In this document: in pieces, positions 59,715 through 61,590 of the stretch | Layout of the letters: each line of letters opens with the position of its first letter | Position numbering within the stretch: position 1 is the first letter of the stretch | NCBI GenBank assembly: GCA_964537685.1 | Contig: CAZICM010000057.1 | Location: 1-61,590 of the forward strand | DNA: 61,590 bases | Direction of reading: 5' to 3' | Source: CAZICM01 sp964537685 | GTDB taxonomy: Bacteria; Myxococcota_A; Polyangia; Polyangiales; Polyangiaceae | Notes under the pieces: model-generated | What the model was told of the DNA's origin: nothing | Seen by the model: only the letters and a program-made list of their open reading frames with translations | Databases searched by the model: none | Program-made: the position numbers and the translations under genes

Positions 59715-61246
59715 ACGGCCCGCTGGTCTTGGGAATCGATTGCAGCACAACAGCGGTCAAGGCGATTGCCTGGGATATGCAGGGGCAGGCCCATGCCGAG
59801 GGACGCGCTCCGATTGGCCTGCAGAATCCCGGTCCAGATGCTTGGGAGCAAGATCCTCTATCGTGGTGGGAAGCGACAAAGACGGCCATTCGGGGGGCGG
59901 TATTGGAGCTTGGAGCCGAAGGGGCGCGTCGAATTCAGGCCCTATGTGTTGCGAATCAGAGAGAAACCTTTTGTGTAACGGATGAAGAAGGAGAGCCGCT
60001 GCATCCGGCGCTGGTATGGATGGATGCCCGGTGCCGAAAGCAAGTGGAGCGCATATCGGCGGAATTTGGCTCATTGCGTTTACACGAGATCAGCGGGAAG
60101 TATCCGTGCACGACGCCTTCCATGTACAAGCTTTTGTTTTTGATGGAAGAGCTCTCCCCTGCCCTTCGTTCGAAGCCGATACGGGTGCTGGACGTGCATG
60201 CCTTTGTGGTCAAGCGCCTGACAGGAAGGACGATCACATCGGCGGCGAGCGCCGATCCCATGGGATTTTTAGATATGAAGGCCAGGGATTGGTCGGATAA
60301 ACTGCTATTGTTGAGCGGACTTTCCAGGGCGAATATGCCTGCGCTGGCCGAACCTGGGGAGAGAATTGGACAAATCTTGCCTCATGTAGCGGAAGAGCTT
60401 GGTTTAAGCGCAGAAACGGTGGTGGTAGCGGGCGCGGGAGACGGCCAGGCGGCGGCCTTGGGAGCGGGATTAACAGGGCCGGACGAAGCCTATCTCAATT
60501 TAGGAACGGCGATTGTGAGCGGCGTACATTCGCCCGACTACCGGATTGATGCAGCCTTTAGGACGATGATACAAGCGGGACCCCGGGGATATTTATTGGA
60601 GACCGACCTAAAGGGCGGGACATTTACGCTGACATGGCTAAGCCAAAAACTGCTTGGATGCAGTGAATCCGAAAGCAATGCAAAGCTCAAGCAACTGGAA
60701 GAGAAGGCGGAAGGGCTCAAGCCCGGCTCGGATGGGTTGATACTGGTACCTTATTGGAATGGAGTGATGAATCCCTATTGGGACGATGGGGCGACAGGGA
60801 TGATGATGGGCCTACACGGTGGGCATGGTCCAGAGCATATTTATCGAGCGATCTTGGAAGGGATAGCGATGGAGCAGCGGCTTCACACCGAGGGTGTGGA
60901 AGCGGCGATGGGGCGAAGCATTGAGACGCTGGTGGTGATGGGGGGAGGTTCGAGGAGCGATTTATTTTGCCGGATCGCGGCGGATGTACTGGGCAAGCGG
61001 GTAGAGCGTTCGGGGACGGCGGAGGCGACGGCGCTTGGGGCGGGGATATTGGGAGCATGGGGAAGCGGGAAGTGGGCGGGGAGTTTTGAGGATGCGGTAT
61101 TGGCGATGAGTTCGAGGGGCGTTCGCTTTGAACCTGGAGCGGCGGGCGAGATGTATGATCGTTTGTATCGAGAAGTATATGTGGGGCTGTATCCGGCGAT
61201 GAAGGGAGCGATGGGGAGGTTGTTGGAGATTCGGGGAGGCGGGTGA
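59711..61246 (+). CDS. FGGY-family carbohydrate kinase
   Basis: 511 residues, ATG 59711 overlapping the gpsA stop. N-terminal phosphate-binding LGIDCSTTAVKAIAWD (7-22), QRETFCVTDEEGEPL, GAGDGQAAALGAGL and the C-terminal MGGGSRSDLFCRIAADVLG motif of the sugar kinase fold are present. Similarity in style is to xylulokinase-type enzymes (a fuller assignment is not possible from sequence alone). The coupling with gpsA suggests a polyol, glycerol or ketose substrate. Ends 11 bp before a convergent gene. Confidence 0.88.
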   Translation: MNGPLVLGIDCSTTAVKAIAWDMQGQAHAEGRAPIGLQNPGPDAWEQDPLSWWEATKTAIRGAVLELGAEGARRIQALCVANQRETFCVTDEEGEPLHPALVWMDARCRKQVERISAEFGSLRLHEISGKYPCTTPSMYKLLFLMEELSPALRSKPIRVLDVHAFVVKRLTGRTITSAASADPMGFLDMKARDWSDKLLLLSGLSRANMPALAEPGERIGQILPHVAEELGLSAETVVVAGAGDGQAAALGAGLTGPDEAYLNLGTAIVSGVHSPDYRIDAAFRTMIQAGPRGYLLETDLKGGTFTLTWLSQKLLGCSESESNAKLKQLEEKAEGLKPGSDGLILVPYWNGVMNPYWDDGATGMMMGLHGGHGPEHIYRAILEGIAMEQRLHTEGVEAAMGRSIETLVVMGGGSRSDLFCRIAADVLGKRVERSGTAEATALGAGILGAWGSGKWAGSFEDAVLAMSSRGVRFEPGAAGEMYDRLYREVYVGLYPAMKGAMGRLLEIRGGG

Positions 61247-61257
61247 GTTTTGATATT

Positions 61258-61590
61258 CTATTTGGATGGCAACGGAGCGGCGGGCGCGGGCGTCTCGGCT
61301 TTGGGCGGAGCGCCGCAACGCTTGCCGGGAAAGCCCTCGTCCACTTGGCATACCGAGTCACGGGAATCACATTCGCTATCCGAAATGCATGACCGACAAC
61401 GCTGGTCAATACAACGATACCCATGACAAATGCGCTCAATGCCTTTGTAAGACCACACCTCACCAGACTGCAGGGGCGGTGGAGGCGGCGGAGGCTCAGG
61501 ATGTAGAGGGTAATTGCATTTGCGACCAAAATTGGCCTTGCCCATTGCCGCGCAGACTCCCCGATCACAGAAGCCCGGAGCACACTCCCC
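61258..61590 (-). CDS. Cys-rich protein (5' end outside window)
   Basis: The minus strand is open in one frame from the window edge (61590) to a stop at 61258, 110 codons. The reading CAPGFCDRGVCAAMGKANFG and then CNYPLHPEPPPPPPP, CHGYRCIDQRCRSCISDSEC, DSRDSVCQVDEGFPGKRCG shows many Cys spaced as in small disulfide repeats and a Pro-rich bridge. It probably is the end of a secreted or lipoprotein-type protein like others in this window; an internal ATG at 61545 need not be the start. The end is KAETPAPAAPLPSK. Confidence 0.6.
   Translation of the reverse strand, partial: GECAPGFCDRGVCAAMGKANFGRKCNYPLHPEPPPPPPPLQSGEVWSYKGIERICHGYRCIDQRCRSCISDSECDSRDSVCQVDEGFPGKRCGAPPKAETPAPAAPLPSK

Noticed and set aside
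1..61590. tRNA, rRNA, CRISPR array, integrase or transposase genes
   Set aside because: Looked for the T-loop pattern of tRNA genes, regular repeat-spacer spacing, and DDE/Tyr recombinase motifs; none was seen, so mobility of the short repeats is only inferred.

Overview
The window looks like a scaffold from a Myxococcota genome, most likely class Polyangia. The clues are four Hanks-type Ser/Thr kinases in about 50 kb, kinase genes paired with TPR/PEGA-like membrane proteins, more than a dozen Ser/Gly- or Cys-rich lipoproteins, a large kinase-TPR fusion, a class III cyclase and short, often overlapping intergenic spaces. Rank below class is not supported by the sequence. A run of exactly 100 N (24559-24658) inside a tandem repeat shows it is a draft scaffold. 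I saw no rRNA, tRNA or CRISPR array.

Layout. 1-1319: 3' part-missing SpvB/TcB-like lipoprotein. 1412-4530: hypothetical gene, then kinase plus PEGA-like partner. 4634-7895: 2-oxoacid:ferredoxin oxidoreductase (fused gamma-alpha subunit, beta subunit) with a rubrerythrin. 7892-12180: double ketosynthase protein, small membrane protein, alpha/beta hydrolase and a conserved unknown. 12331-20297: surface and housekeeping genes (lipoproteins, OMP-like protein, PI-PLC-like lipoprotein, SnoaL-like protein, sirtuin, methyltransferase). 20317-24330: two divergent AAA-ATPase-like/PD-(D/E)XK genes, one with its nuclease part deleted, and a SpoIIAA-like gene coupled to the intact one. 24344-24740: 87-bp tandem repeat and assembly gap.

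24982-38160: hypothetical proteins, Cys-rich lipoproteins (one with a metzincin motif), OMP, ferritin-like lipoprotein overlapping a chlorite dismutase-family gene, a broken thioredoxin-like gene, a metalloprotease-like lipoprotein, an adenylate/guanylate cyclase and two lipoproteins. 38460-53491: signalling block with three more kinases, a TPR protein, PEGA-like protein and lipoproteins, interrupted by a 592-bp non-coding repeat block (41850-42441). 53578-57539: compact three-gene operon (AAA ATPase with DUF3696-like end, TOPRIM-like protein, DUF262 protein) that looks like an undescribed or variant anti-phage system. 57617-61590: CBS protein, calcium-repeat lipoprotein, GpsA, FGGY sugar kinase and a 5'-truncated Cys-rich protein.

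How genes work together: the KorAB-rubrerythrin set is a likely redox/central carbon unit; kinase/partner sets probably form envelope-spanning signalling modules; the ATPase-TOPRIM-DUF262 operon has the architecture of OLD/PARIS-type defence. A short near-palindromic repeat has entered three different protein-coding genes in different reading frames, which suggests an active dispersed DNA element in this lineage.
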